From: an uncultured Faecalibacterium sp.
Lineage (GTDB): Bacteria; Bacillota; Clostridia; Oscillospirales; Ruminococcaceae
Assembly: GCA_944386015.1 (NCBI GenBank)
Contig: CALWZK010000012.1
Span: forward strand, 1-47,047
DNA length: 47,047 nucleotides
Reading direction: 5' to 3'
In this document: piece after piece, positions 7,770 through 15,613 of the stretch
Layout of the letters: each line of letters begins with the position of its first letter
Position numbering within the stretch: the stretch's first letter is position 1
Made by a program: the position numbers and the translations under genes
The notes under the pieces: model-generated
What the model was told of the DNA's origin: nothing
Seen by the model: the letters and a program-made list of their open reading frames with translations, nothing else
The model's database searches: none

Positions 7770-8178
7770 AAGTTCTCCAGGGGGGGACCCATTTCTGCCC
7801 GCAGCCGCGGGACAGAAATCCTTGGTTGCGGTTCCCTGCTTTTGCGGCGGGCGTCGTGGCGCCCTTGCAAAAGACAGACCGCGTTCCTCTTGCGCTTGGC
7901 CGATTTTCGCGGCGCGGGGCGGTGCCCGCTTGCGAAAACCGGAGCGCTGCGCCAAACACAGCTCCCTGTTTCATCCACAGGATGCGGTCGCTGTGTTTGC
8001 CCCTGCTCCGCTTCGCCTGTTTCTGCCGCAGGCAGCGGCTCAGCTCCGCAGTCCCTAATATCCCCCTTTTAGACAAAATGGAGCACAGAACCGCGCACGG
8101 GGCCGGGCCCCGTACACTCCCGCCGGAACATTTCCCTGGATGTGTCCGGTCTGTACGCGCATGTCGTCCAGACCGGAC
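7762..8178 (+). repeat. Dispersed structured element, copy 2 (longest form)
   Basis: The element starts at the stop codon of the UPF0210 gene and runs for about 415 bases. H1 here is AGAACT/AGTTCT (7762-7776). H2 is TTTCTG-CCCGC/GCGGG-A-CAGAAA (7792-7818). A central hairpin CTTTTGC..GGGCG/CGCCC..GCAAAAG spans 7839-7873. The linker CCCTAATATCCCCCTTTT is at 8053-8070. H4 is GTCCGGTCTG/CAGACCGGAC with an inner ACG/CGT and the loop CGCATGT (8144-8178). The outer stem of H3 is degraded on its 3' side, but ACGGGGCC/GGCCCCGT can form inside. A block of about 130 bases in the middle is not found in copy 3. No T-run follows H4 and no coding frame is convincing. The function is unknown. Confidence 0.85.
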
Positions 8179-8260
8179 GGATTGAAACAATCCAAAGCCA
8201 TCGGGTATGTATAATCCCCCTTTCTGCCGGGTACAATGTGGGCAGGAAGGGGGTCTTTTT

Positions 8261-8464
8261 TTGCAGACCTTTTATAAAATTTGCCTGTGTCTGATGATCA
8301 TCGGCGGCATCAACTGGGGACTGATCGGACTGTTCCAGTTCGACTTCGTCGGCTGGCTGCTGGGGGGCAGCAGCTCCCTGTGGTCCCGCATCGTGTTCAC
8401 CCTGGTGGGCGCGGCTGCCCTGTGCGGCATCCCGGGCCTGTTCACCAACACGGCAGAAGACTGA
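8261..8464 (+). CDS. DUF378 small membrane protein
   Basis: The 67-residue product has the DUF378 pattern: a first membrane segment CLCLMIIGGINWGLIGLF with the diagnostic GxINWGLxG, then FDFVGWLLGG, and a second segment IVFTLVGAAALCGIPGLF. I place the start at TTG 8261 because GGAAGGGGG precedes it with a 7-base gap and the family is about 70 residues; a longer ATG reading would add unlikely residues. The role is unknown. It stands alone between repeat copy 2 and a shared terminator. Confidence 0.8.
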   Translation: MQTFYKICLCLMIIGGINWGLIGLFQFDFVGWLLGGSSSLWSRIVFTLVGAAALCGIPGLFTNTAED

Positions 8465-8467
8465 CAA

Positions 8468-8513
8468 AAAGGGCCTGCCCCGCCGCATTGCGGAGGGACA
8501 GGCCCTTTGTTTG
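8468..8513. terminator. Bidirectional terminator between DUF378 and asnA
   Basis: The arms AAAGGGCCTG (8468-8477) and CAGGCCCTTT (8499-8508) enclose a second pairing CCGC/GCGG. A-rich and T-rich sequence flanks the stem on both sides, so it can serve both converging genes. Confidence 0.85.
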
Positions 8514-8522
8514 GGTCAGATG

Positions 8523-9536
8523 TTACAGCAGGGGGATGCCGGCCTGGGCGCAGGCCTCACGGGTCTTGGCGTCCCAGACGCTGGCCTGGACTTCGCCGAT
8601 GTGGGCGCTGCCCAGCAGCAGCATGCACAGCCGGCTCTGGCCGATGCCGCCGCCGATGGTGTAGGGCAGCTCGCCGGCCAGCAGGGCCTTGTGGAAGGGC
8701 AGGGCGCGGCGGTCGTCGCAGCCGGCCTCGGTGAGCTGGCGGTCCAGGCTCTCGGGGCTGACACGGATGCCCATGCTGCTCAGCTCATAGCTGCAGGCCA
8801 GCGGGTCGTTCCAGAACAGCAGGTCGCCGTTCAGGTCCCAGTCGTCGTAGTCGGGGGCCCGGCCGTCGTGGGGCTTGCCGCTGCGCAGCTTGCGGCCGAT
8901 CTGCATCAGGAAGGTGGTGCCGTGCTCCTTGACAAAGGCGTTCTCCCGCTCCTTGGGGGTCAGGTCAGGGTACAGGTCTTCCAGCTCCTGGCTGGTGATG
9001 AACACCACGTTGGGGCTGTGGAGGGGCAGCTCCTGCAGCTGGGGGAACATGGCGTGGAGGTTCATCTCGGTGGCGCAGACCGCCGACACAATGGCCCGGA
9101 CCACGCTCTTTAAGTACTCCAGGTTCCGGTCTTCCTTGCTGATGACCTTCTCCCAGTCCCACTGGTCCACATACACCGAGTGGAGGTTGTCCAGCTCCTC
9201 GTCCCGGCGGATGGCGTTCATGTCGCAGTACAGGCCCTTGCCCACATGGAAGTCGTAGTCCTTCAGGGCTTTCCGCTTCCACTTGGCCAGGGACTGGACC
9301 ACCTCGGCGGTGACGCCGGTATCACGGATTTCAAAGGATACCTTCCGCTCCACGCCGTTCAGGTCGTCGTTGAGGCCGGTGGATGCCTCCAGGAACAGGG
9401 GGGCCGAGACCCGCCGCAGGTTCAAAGTGGCGGACAGGGTGTCGGCAAACAGACGCTTGATGGTGCCGATGGCCCGCTGGGTGTCGTAAAGGTTGAGGGC
9501 GGGCTTGTAGCCCGCAGGCAGGATGATGTTGCTCAT
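8523..9536 (-). CDS. asnA: Aspartate--ammonia ligase
   Basis: AsnA makes asparagine from aspartate, ammonia and ATP, forming AMP and PPi; it resembles class II aminoacyl-tRNA synthetases. The 337-residue product carries family segments in order: the N-terminal YDTQRAIGTIKRLFADTL, LRRVSAPLFLEASTGLNDDLNGVER (residues 41-65), FHVGKGLYCDMNAIRRDE, the YVDQWDWEK motif, and the C-terminal PYTIGGGIGQSRLCMLLLG ATP-binding motif 3. Length is as expected (about 330). It is transcribed divergently from cysS, and a promoter with 17-base spacing lies about 60 bases upstream. Confidence 0.96.
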   Translation of the reverse strand: MSNIILPAGYKPALNLYDTQRAIGTIKRLFADTLSATLNLRRVSAPLFLEASTGLNDDLNGVERKVSFEIRDTGVTAEVVQSLAKWKRKALKDYDFHVGKGLYCDMNAIRRDEELDNLHSVYVDQWDWEKVISKEDRNLEYLKSVVRAIVSAVCATEMNLHAMFPQLQELPLHSPNVVFITSQELEDLYPDLTPKERENAFVKEHGTTFLMQIGRKLRSGKPHDGRAPDYDDWDLNGDLLFWNDPLACSYELSSMGIRVSPESLDRQLTEAGCDDRRALPFHKALLAGELPYTIGGGIGQSRLCMLLLGSAHIGEVQASVWDAKTREACAQAGIPLL

Positions 9537-9594
9537 AATTACTTTCCCCTTTTTTCAAGCTGGCGCCGCACGCCGGCGCACAATGATATAACAA

Positions 9595-9623
9595 ATTATC
9601 GCACAACAAGGCCGGATTGTAAA
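9595..9623 (-). promoter_or_regulatory. asnA promoter
   Basis: On the minus strand TTTACA (complement of 9618-9623) and GATAAT (complement of 9595-9600) are separated by 17 bases. It lies about 60 bases upstream of asnA, and only 10 bases separate it from the divergent cysS promoter. Confidence 0.75.
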
Positions 9624-9632
9624 GGGGCAGGG

Positions 9633-9661
9633 TTGCAACAAAGGCCCGGCGGCGGTATAAT
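9633..9661 (+). promoter_or_regulatory. cysS promoter
   Basis: TTGCAA (9633-9638) and TATAAT (9656-9661) are separated by exactly 17 bases, and the leader before cysS is short (about 40 bases). There is no room for a T-box leader. Confidence 0.85.
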
Positions 9662-9703
9662 GAAGACAACACGCCATGCGCATCAAAAAAGGAGAGAGCT
9701 GCC

Positions 9704-11101
9704 ATGCAGATTTTCAATACCCTCACCCGGCAAAAAGAAGAGTTTATCCCCCAGGAGCCGGGGGTGTACCGCATTTACGTCTGCGGCCCCACCGTCTACA
9801 ACTACATCCACATCGGCAATGCACGGCCGCTGATCGTCTTTGACACCCTGCGCCGCTACCTGATGTACCGGGGCAACAAGGTGATCTATGTGTCCAACAT
9901 CACTGATATCGACGACAAGCTGATCACCCGGGCCAAGGAGGAGGGCACCACCATGCAGGCGGTGGCCCAGCGCTTTGAGGCCGAGTACAAGAAGGACGCC
10001 GAAGGCCTCAACTGCCTGGCCCCCACCGTCCAGCCCCGGGCCACCGAGCACATCCAGCAGATCCTGGACATTGTGGCCGACCTGGTGGCCAGCGGCCACG
10101 CCTATGTGGCCCGCAACGGCGACGTGTATTTCCGGGTCCGCAGCGACCCCAGCTACGGCAAGCTGAGCCACCTGAATCTGGACGACCTGGAGAGCGGCAA
10201 CCGCACCCTCCGCAGCCAGATGGACGACGACCTGAAGGAGGACCCCGCTGACTTCGCGGTCTGGAAGGCCGCCAAGCCCGGCGAGCCCGCCTGGAAGAGC
10301 CCCTATGGCATGGGCCGGCCCGGCTGGCACATTGAGTGCAGCGCCATGAGCCGCACCCACCTGGGCAAGACCATCGACCTCCACTGCGGCGGCCAGGACC
10401 TGATCTTTCCCCACCACGAGAACGAGATCGCCCAGAGCGAGTGCGCCAACGGCTGCACCTTTGCCCGTTACTGGATGCACAACGGCTTCATCAACGTGGA
10501 CAACCAGAAGATGTCCAAGAGCCTCCACAACTTCTTCACGGTGCGGGATGTGGCCAAGGTCTACGGCTACGAGCCCATCCGCTACTTCATGCTCACCGCC
10601 GGCTACCGGATGCCCCTGAACTACACGGTGGATCTGATCGAGAGCTGCAAGAACAGCCTGGAGCGGCTGTACACCTGCCGGGAGAACCTGGACTTTGTGC
10701 TGGGCCAGGGCAGCTTCGGCGCCGACGAGACCCTGAAGGAAAAGGCCGCCGAGGCCCGCCGGAAGTTCTGCGCCGCCATGGACGACGACCTGAACACCCC
10801 CGACGCCCTGGCCGCCCTGTTTGACCTGGTGAAGGAGATCAACACCCTGGCTGCCTCCTCCACCAAAGAGGCCCTGGAAACCGCTGCCGCCGCCTTTGAC
10901 GAGCTGGCCGGGGTGCTGGGCCTGCTGTACAACCGGAAGAAGGACGAGGTCCCCGCCGACGTGATGGAGCTGGTGGAAAAGCGGGCCGCCGCCAAGAAGG
11001 CCAAGGACTGGGCCACCGCCGACGCCCTGCGGGCCGAGATCACCGCCAGGGGCTGGGCTGTCAAGGACACAGCCCAGGGCCCCCAGCTGAGCCGGCTCTG
11101 A
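9704..11101 (+). CDS. cysS: Cysteine--tRNA ligase
   Basis: CysRS charges tRNA-Cys with cysteine. The 465-residue product has the class I features in order: the zinc/cysteine site [19 protein letters not shown] with the HIGH-type HIGN motif (about 25-43), the conserved [15 protein letters not shown] zinc-ligand region, [21 protein letters not shown], and KMSKSLHN (about 267-274), followed by the helical DALR region. The length fits bacterial CysRS. AGGAGAGAG lies just before the ATG. No T-box is present, so the gene is probably constitutively expressed. Confidence 0.97.
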   Translation: MQIFNTLTRQKEEFIPQEPGVYRIYVCGPTVYNYIHIGNARPLIVFDTLRRYLMYRGNKVIYVSNITDIDDKLITRAKEEGTTMQAVAQRFEAEYKKDAEGLNCLAPTVQPRATEHIQQILDIVADLVASGHAYVARNGDVYFRVRSDPSYGKLSHLNLDDLESGNRTLRSQMDDDLKEDPADFAVWKAAKPGEPAWKSPYGMGRPGWHIECSAMSRTHLGKTIDLHCGGQDLIFPHHENEIAQSECANGCTFARYWMHNGFINVDNQKMSKSLHNFFTVRDVAKVYGYEPIRYFMLTAGYRMPLNYTVDLIESCKNSLERLYTCRENLDFVLGQGSFGADETLKEKAAEARRKFCAAMDDDLNTPDALAALFDLVKEINTLAASSTKEALETAAAAFDELAGVLGLLYNRKKDEVPADVMELVEKRAAAKKAKDWATADALRAEITARGWAVKDTAQGPQLSRL

Positions 11102-11132
11102 TCTGGGAAAAACAGGCGGTATAATCCCGTCA

Positions 11133-11161
11133 TTGACCAAATCCACGGTTTGCTGTAAAAT
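11133..11161 (+). promoter_or_regulatory. Promoter of the secreted-protein gene
   Basis: TTGACC (11133-11138) and TAAAAT (11156-11161) are separated by 17 bases and lie about 57 bases upstream of the gene. A second TATAAT occurs at 11119-11124 without a clear -35. Confidence 0.7.
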
Positions 11162-11217
11162 AAGAGCGGGGCATGGCCCCTTACTATGCCTGCTTTCTGC
11201 AAGGAGGGACAACACCT

Positions 11218-12165
11218 ATGCTGAGAAAACGGATCGCCGCACTGGCGCTTGCAGCCGTCATGGCGTGCACAGCGGCTGTGCCGGCCCTGGCAGCGGGCGC
11301 CTCTGCACCTGCTGACCAGACCCAGACATTGGGGATGGACAACGCCCTGGTTTCCATCGCCATCGAAGCCACCGACAATGCCGTCTATGGTTCGCCGGTC
11401 AATGTGACCATCCGCGCCACCCCTGAGGACACCCAGTTCATCGCTGTGGTCCTGGGCATCGGCGGCGAGGCCAAGGGCTTTGTCACCCTGCTTCTGCCCG
11501 AGAAGGTCCGTATCCTCCTCGAGCTGATCCCCCTGCCTGCCTCGATGGCGGCAGACCCCGCCAACACCACCAACTTCAACCTTTACCGCTACCTCAAGCA
11601 GCTGATCGACGGCAACGACGTCAGCGTGCTGATCCGTGTGGCGGAGGAGCTGACCTCCCTGATGGCGGTACTGCAGTACTATGTGCCCGCCCTTCAGAAT
11701 GTGGTCACCGGCATGAACGATGCTTTGACCCTGATCCGCAAATACCTGCCCGAGAACCTGGTCACCCACATCTATCTGGATGAACAGCCGGTGGATTCGG
11801 GTACCTATGTGGCCGGCGCCGTCACCCTCAACAAGGGGGATGTGAACACCGGCGGCCTGGCCCTGTTCAAGGTGGCCCGCAAGAGCGAAGGCGTCCGCCA
11901 GTACTGGACCCAGCAGACCCCCGCCGCCATGACGGTGGAAGAAGCAAAGAACTTCAACTTCGCGGCAGTGGTGGAAGTGGACGGCGCCATTCTGGACAAC
12001 CCCACTGTCACCTACACCTACAAGAAGAAGGGCGGCTTCCTGGGCCTGGGCAGCACCACCAGCTCCGAGCCTCCCACCGAGCCGGGTGAATACACCCAGA
12101 CCGCAGTGGTGGGCGGCAACTACCAGACGGCCAACATCAGCCGCAGCTTCACCATCACCGGCTGA
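11218..12165 (+). CDS. Secreted protein of unknown function
   Basis: The 315-residue product starts with a typical signal peptide (RKR, then ALALAAVMACTAAVPALA, probably cut after ALAAG around residue 24). The mature part contains an ordered domain rich in aliphatic residues (about 60-200), including an amphipathic stretch KVRILLELIPLPASMA. It ends with a region that resembles a bacterial Ig- or adhesin-like strand pattern (YVAGAVTLNKGDVNTGGLALF ... EPGEYTQTAVVGGNYQ, about 200-315). The ATG at 11218 is preceded by AAGGAGGG with a 9-base gap. I recognise no family. It is monocistronic, with its own promoter and terminator. Confidence 0.8.
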   Translation: MLRKRIAALALAAVMACTAAVPALAAGASAPADQTQTLGMDNALVSIAIEATDNAVYGSPVNVTIRATPEDTQFIAVVLGIGGEAKGFVTLLLPEKVRILLELIPLPASMAADPANTTNFNLYRYLKQLIDGNDVSVLIRVAEELTSLMAVLQYYVPALQNVVTGMNDALTLIRKYLPENLVTHIYLDEQPVDSGTYVAGAVTLNKGDVNTGGLALFKVARKSEGVRQYWTQQTPAAMTVEEAKNFNFAAVVEVDGAILDNPTVTYTYKKKGGFLGLGSTTSSEPPTEPGEYTQTAVVGGNYQTANISRSFTITG

Positions 12166-12191
12166 AGCCACTGAGAACACAATCACAGAAC

Positions 12192-12227
12192 AAAACCCCG
12201 CCGGACCGGAAGGCCCCGCGGGGTTTT
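12192..12227 (+). terminator. Terminator after the secreted-protein gene
   Basis: AAAACCCCGC (12192-12201) pairs with GCGGGGTTTT (12218-12227). It follows the stop by about 26 bases. Confidence 0.85.
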
Positions 12228-12237
12228 CGTTTGCGCC

Positions 12238-12283
12238 AAAAAGCCCCGCCGCACCAGGGTGTTCCGGTGCGGCGGGGCCTTTT
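12238..12283 (-). terminator. Terminator after fba
   Basis: GCCCCGCCGCACC and GGTGCGGCGGGGC form a 13-bp stem; on the minus strand it is followed by a TTTT run. It lies 25 bases after the aldolase stop and may also act in the plus direction. Confidence 0.85.
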
Positions 12284-12308
12284 AAATCTGATTCAGTTGG
12301 GGAGGAAA

Positions 12309-13172
12309 TCAGCCCTTGCCGGCGCAGCCGAACAGCTCGATCTTCTCCTTGCACTTGTCGATGATGGCCTGGGAGCCGGGAGCCAGCAGCTTGCGGGGGT
12401 CGAAGCCCTTGCCCTGCTGATCCTTGCCGGCCTCGATGTACTTGCGGGTAGCCTCAGCGAAGACCAGCTGGCACTCGGTGTTGATGTTGATCTTGCACAC
12501 GCCCAGGCTGATGGCCTTTGCGATCATCTCGTCGGGGATGCCGGTGCCGCCGTGCAGGACCAGAGGAATGTTGTTGGTGGCCTTGTGGATGCGGTCCAGA
12601 GCCTCGAAGTCCAGGCCCTTCCAGTTGGCGGGGTAGACGCCGTGGATGTTGCCGATGCCGGCTGCCAGGAAGTCGATGCCCAGCTCGGTGATGCGAGCGC
12701 ACTCAGCGGGGTCAGCGATCTCGCCGGAGCCCACGACGCCGTCCTCGACGCCGCCGATGGAACCGACCTCAGCCTCGATGGACATGCCGTTGGCGTGAGC
12801 CAGAGCAACCAGCTCCTTGGTCTTCTCCACGTTCTCCTCGATGGGGTAGTGGCTGCCGTCGAACATGATGGAAGAGAAGCCGGCCTCGACGCAGGCCTTG
12901 CAGCCCTCGTAGGTGCCGTGATCCAGGTGCAGAGCCACGGGGACGGTGATGCCCATGGAATCGACCATGGCCTTGACCATGGCAGCGACGGTCTTGAAGC
13001 CGGTCATGTACTTGCCGGCGCCCTCAGAGACACCCAGGATAACGGGGCTCTTGGTCTCCTCGCAGGCAGTCAGGACTGCCTTGGTCCACTCCAGGTTGTT
13101 GATGTTGAACTGGGGCACGCCGTAGTGGCCGTCCCGTGCTTTCAGAAGCATTTCAGTTGCATTTACCAGCAT
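12309..13172 (-). CDS. fba: Class II fructose-bisphosphate aldolase
   Basis: This glycolytic enzyme splits fructose-1,6-bisphosphate into dihydroxyacetone phosphate and glyceraldehyde-3-phosphate using zinc. The 287-residue product shows the class II signatures: the N-terminal YGVPQFNINNLEW, the metal/active site VALHLDHGTYEGCKACVEAG (about 76-95), EAEVGSIGGVEDG (about 132-144), the zinc His in GNIHGVY, VLHGGTGIPDEMI (about 206-218), and INTECQLVF. The ATG at 13172 is chosen because GGAGG lies 8 bases upstream. Codon use is more strongly biased than in neighbours, as expected for high expression. Other sugar-bisphosphate substrates are possible but less likely. Confidence 0.95.
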   Translation of the reverse strand: MLVNATEMLLKARDGHYGVPQFNINNLEWTKAVLTACEETKSPVILGVSEGAGKYMTGFKTVAAMVKAMVDSMGITVPVALHLDHGTYEGCKACVEAGFSSIMFDGSHYPIEENVEKTKELVALAHANGMSIEAEVGSIGGVEDGVVGSGEIADPAECARITELGIDFLAAGIGNIHGVYPANWKGLDFEALDRIHKATNNIPLVLHGGTGIPDEMIAKAISLGVCKININTECQLVFAEATRKYIEAGKDQQGKGFDPRKLLAPGSQAIIDKCKEKIELFGCAGKG

Positions 13173-13254
13173 TGTTCTTACCTCCAGCATCTATTTTCCT
13201 ATGGAAAAACAAAATCAGCTTGTCCGCCTTCCAGGCGAATCCCTGCTCTGTACA

Positions 13255-13283
13255 AGTATAACCGAAACAGACATCAAAATCAA
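13255..13283 (-). promoter_or_regulatory. fba promoter
   Basis: On the minus strand TTGATT (complement of 13278-13283) and TATACT (complement of 13255-13260) are spaced by 17 bases. The -35 overlaps the stop codon region of the upstream glycosylase gene. The leader is about 75 bases. Confidence 0.75.
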
Positions 13284-14143
13284 TCGGCAGCCGGGTTTTT
13301 ATGTGTTTTTTTTGTCAAACCAGACGAGCGGGCCCAGGCAAAGATATATTGCTGGGCGATGCCGGCATGGCCGCCGGTCTTGCGGTTCAGGTAGGCGGCG
13401 GGGTCTTTCACCCGGCGGGTAAAGAGGGCCTGGTCTGCCCGGCGGATCCAGACGTCGATGGGGTAGGCCTCCCACCGGCCCAGGCCGTACAGCAGGGTGC
13501 AGTCGGCCACCTTGGGCCCCACCCCCTGGACCTCCATCAGCTTGGCCTTGGCCTGGTCCAGCGGCATGGCCCGGAGCCGGTCCTCTGCAAGATCGCCCCC
13601 GGCCACGCGGCGGGCAGCGTCCAGGATGTAGGCGCTGCGCCACCCCGCCCGCAGAAAAGCCAGGTCCGCCTCGGTGAGGGGGGCCAGCCGCTGGGGGGTG
13701 GGGAAGGCGTAGAAGGCGCCGCTGTCATCCAGCGGTTCCCCCAGCCCCCGGCACAGCCGGTCCACAATCCCCTTGATCCGGGGGATGTTGTTGTTCTGGC
13801 TGATGAGGAAGGTGATGAGGGCCTCGAAAAAAGGCTGCCGCAGCACCCGGATGCCGGGGGCGCAGCCGATGCAGCCGGCCAGCCCTTTATGGGCGGCCTG
13901 CATCCGGTCCAGCAGGGCGGGGTAGTCCAGGTCCAGGGCAAAATACCGGGCCCAGAAATCCTCCTCCGGCGCGCCGCCGGCCAGCCCGGTGAGGACCAGC
14001 CGGTCCCCCGGCGCTTCCTGCACCCGGACCGCCTGCCCTTCCACAACGCCGGTCCAGCTGCCGTCGGGCTGCATCTGCCAGCGGAAACACTGGCCGCAGT
14101 CCAGGGTCTGGGCCAGCGACAGGCCCTTTGCACACAGATCCAA
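13280..14143 (-). CDS. ogg: 8-oxoguanine DNA glycosylase / AP lyase
   Basis: The product (about 287 residues) excises 8-oxoguanine from DNA. The N-terminal OGG domain begins with TLDCGQCFRWQMQPDGSW, the family hallmark. The HhH-GPD domain follows (about 110-270), with FLISQNNNIPRIKGIVDRLC, the hairpin MEVQGVGPKVADC, which supplies the catalytic Lys, and PIDVWIRR, with the catalytic Asp. No iron-sulphur cysteine cluster is seen, as in the OGG1 group. The start is uncertain: GGGAGG precedes TTG codons at 14152, 14149 and 14143, and the last has the best 9-base gap. Confidence 0.9.
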   Translation of the reverse strand: MDLCAKGLSLAQTLDCGQCFRWQMQPDGSWTGVVEGQAVRVQEAPGDRLVLTGLAGGAPEEDFWARYFALDLDYPALLDRMQAAHKGLAGCIGCAPGIRVLRQPFFEALITFLISQNNNIPRIKGIVDRLCRGLGEPLDDSGAFYAFPTPQRLAPLTEADLAFLRAGWRSAYILDAARRVAGGDLAEDRLRAMPLDQAKAKLMEVQGVGPKVADCTLLYGLGRWEAYPIDVWIRRADQALFTRRVKDPAAYLNRKTGGHAGIAQQYIFAWARSSGLTKKTHKNPAAD

Positions 14144-14683
14144 AAGCAACAACCTCCCTGGGGCGGCGAAAAACCCCGCCCGGCTATTTTTTCACAGTCT
14201 TTTCAACAGTATATCACAGCCGTCAAAGGGTGTCGGCATTTTTTGCAAAGGAGGCCAAAATTTAAGCGCGAAAATGGTCAGCTTTCCATCTTGAAAAATA
14301 CAAAACGTAGCCGGGGCAGAAATGAACATCTTTTAAAAGCGGTGGAAAAGTCGGTGGAAAGAGTTGAATTCCACCCTGGAAAAAGGCTCTGAGGCTGGGA
14401 TTTTCAACTTTTTCCACGGGGTTTTCAACTTGTGGAAAAACCAGGACCCGGTTTACAACCCGTATATGGGCCAAAATGTTGAAAACTTGCCCCGGCGCAG
14501 CGGGCCCGGAATGGAAACCAAACACCCGGCCCATACTCTCTGAAACCGGGTTTTGAATGGCAAAAAATGGCTCTTTTATCCTGAAAATCAACCTGAAAAA
14601 TACGGCTGTGCGGACTTTTTGACAAAAGGGTGAACAAAGCGGGGCATTTCGGATATACCCTAGCAATACGGGGCGGCTTATGC
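14144..14683. other. Gene-free region with DnaA-box-like and GTTGAAAA motifs
   Basis: About 540 bases without a convincing gene, visibly richer in A+T than the surroundings. It contains two full matches to TTWTNCACA (TTTTTCACA at 14188-14196 and the complement of TGTGGAAAA at 14431-14439). Near matches are the complement of GGTGGAAAA at 14341-14349 and TTTTCCACG at about 14410-14418. TTTTCAAC recurs at 14201, 14401 and 14422. Such mixtures are typical of Firmicute replication origins but also occur by chance; no dnaA or dnaN gene is nearby. Confidence 0.4.
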
Positions 14684-14689
14684 TATAAT
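14684..14689 (+). promoter_or_regulatory. Extended -10 promoter of rlmB
   Basis: TATAAT at 14684-14689 is preceded by TATGC, giving the extended -10 TGC. The -35 at 17 bases (TAGCAA) is poor. The rlmB ATG is 60 bases downstream. Confidence 0.6.
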
Positions 14690-14749
14690 TTACCCTAGAT
14701 AATCATTTTGCCGCCGTATTTGGGGGCGGCAGACACAGGAGGACATACC

Positions 14750-15577
14750 ATGCAAGAAAACAAACCGCGCAGCCTCCGCCCGGACGACAGGGCAGACAAA
14801 ACCCGGCAGGGTCAGGACCCGCAGTCCAGCGAGCGCCTGGTCTATGGGAAAAACCCGGTGGCGGAGCTGCTGAAGAGCGGTTCCGGCGTGGATACCGTCA
14901 TGCTGGCCGAGGGGATGGCCCCGGCCGTGGCTTCGTATTATACCGCCCTGGCCAAAGAGGCCGGCGCCGCCGTCAAACGGGTGCACCCCAACAAGCTCCG
15001 GCTGCTCACCGGCACCGAGAGCCACCAGGGTGTGGCGGCCTTTGCCAGTGAGATCGCCTATGTGGAAGTGGAGGACATGCTGGAAGCAGCCCGCCAGAAG
15101 GGGCAGCCCCCCTTCCTGGTGATCAGCGACGGCATCGAGGACCCCCACAACCTGGGTGCTGTGATGCGCTCGGCCCTGCTGTGCGGGGCCCACGGCATCA
15201 TCATCCCCAAGCGGGGGGGCGCTTCGGTCACCCCCACCGTCATCAAGGCCAGCGCCGGCGCCGCCGAGCGGCTGCCGGTGGCTCGGGTGGTGAACATCAG
15301 CGAGACCATCCGCCGCCTGAAAGAGGAAGGGGTCTTCGTCTACTGCGCCGACATGGACGGCGTCTCTCTGCGGAAAAACAACCTCACCGGCCCCATTGCC
15401 CTGGTGCTGGGCAGCGAGGGCAGCGGTGTGTCGCAGCTGGTGAAAAAGCGGTGCGACGGGGTGCTGCGGCTGGAAATGGCCGCCCCCGGCACCGGCGTGG
15501 ACAGCTACAACGTCTCGGTGGCAGCCGGGATCATTCTCTACGAGATCCAGGCCCAGCGCGCCGGAACGAACCAATAA
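14750..15577 (+). CDS. rlmB: 23S rRNA 2'-O-ribose methyltransferase, TrmH/SpoU family
   Basis: The 275-residue SAM-dependent enzyme probably methylates a guanosine ribose in 23S rRNA. The substrate-binding domain comes first (about 27-105, starting at LVYGKNPVAELL). The SPOUT catalytic domain follows (about 115-270) with the three TrmH motifs: VISDGIEDPHNLGAVMRSA, IALVLGSEGSGVSQLV, and YNVSVAAGIILYE. These SPOUT motifs form the knot that binds SAM. The ATG at 14750 follows AGGAGG by 7 bases. The first 25 residues are charged and probably disordered. RlmB is the likely identity, but TrmH paralogues with other rRNA targets cannot be excluded. Confidence 0.9.
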   Translation: MQENKPRSLRPDDRADKTRQGQDPQSSERLVYGKNPVAELLKSGSGVDTVMLAEGMAPAVASYYTALAKEAGAAVKRVHPNKLRLLTGTESHQGVAAFASEIAYVEVEDMLEAARQKGQPPFLVISDGIEDPHNLGAVMRSALLCGAHGIIIPKRGGASVTPTVIKASAGAAERLPVARVVNISETIRRLKEEGVFVYCADMDGVSLRKNNLTGPIALVLGSEGSGVSQLVKKRCDGVLRLEMAAPGTGVDSYNVSVAAGIILYEIQAQRAGTNQ

Positions 15578-15613
15578 CCGGGGCCGGACAGCCTCGCAAT
15601 GGGAGGGACAAGG

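Noticed and set aside
7822-8185. Short open frames within repeat copy 2
   Set aside because: No ribosome sites; the region is explained by hairpins shared with the other copies.
9537-9703. T-box leader upstream of cysS
   Set aside because: The promoter lies only about 40 bases before the start, leaving no room.
14262-14666. Minus-strand frame of 134 codons in the gene-free region upstream of rlmB
   Set aside because: No ribosome site or domain; composition follows the A+T-rich repeats.
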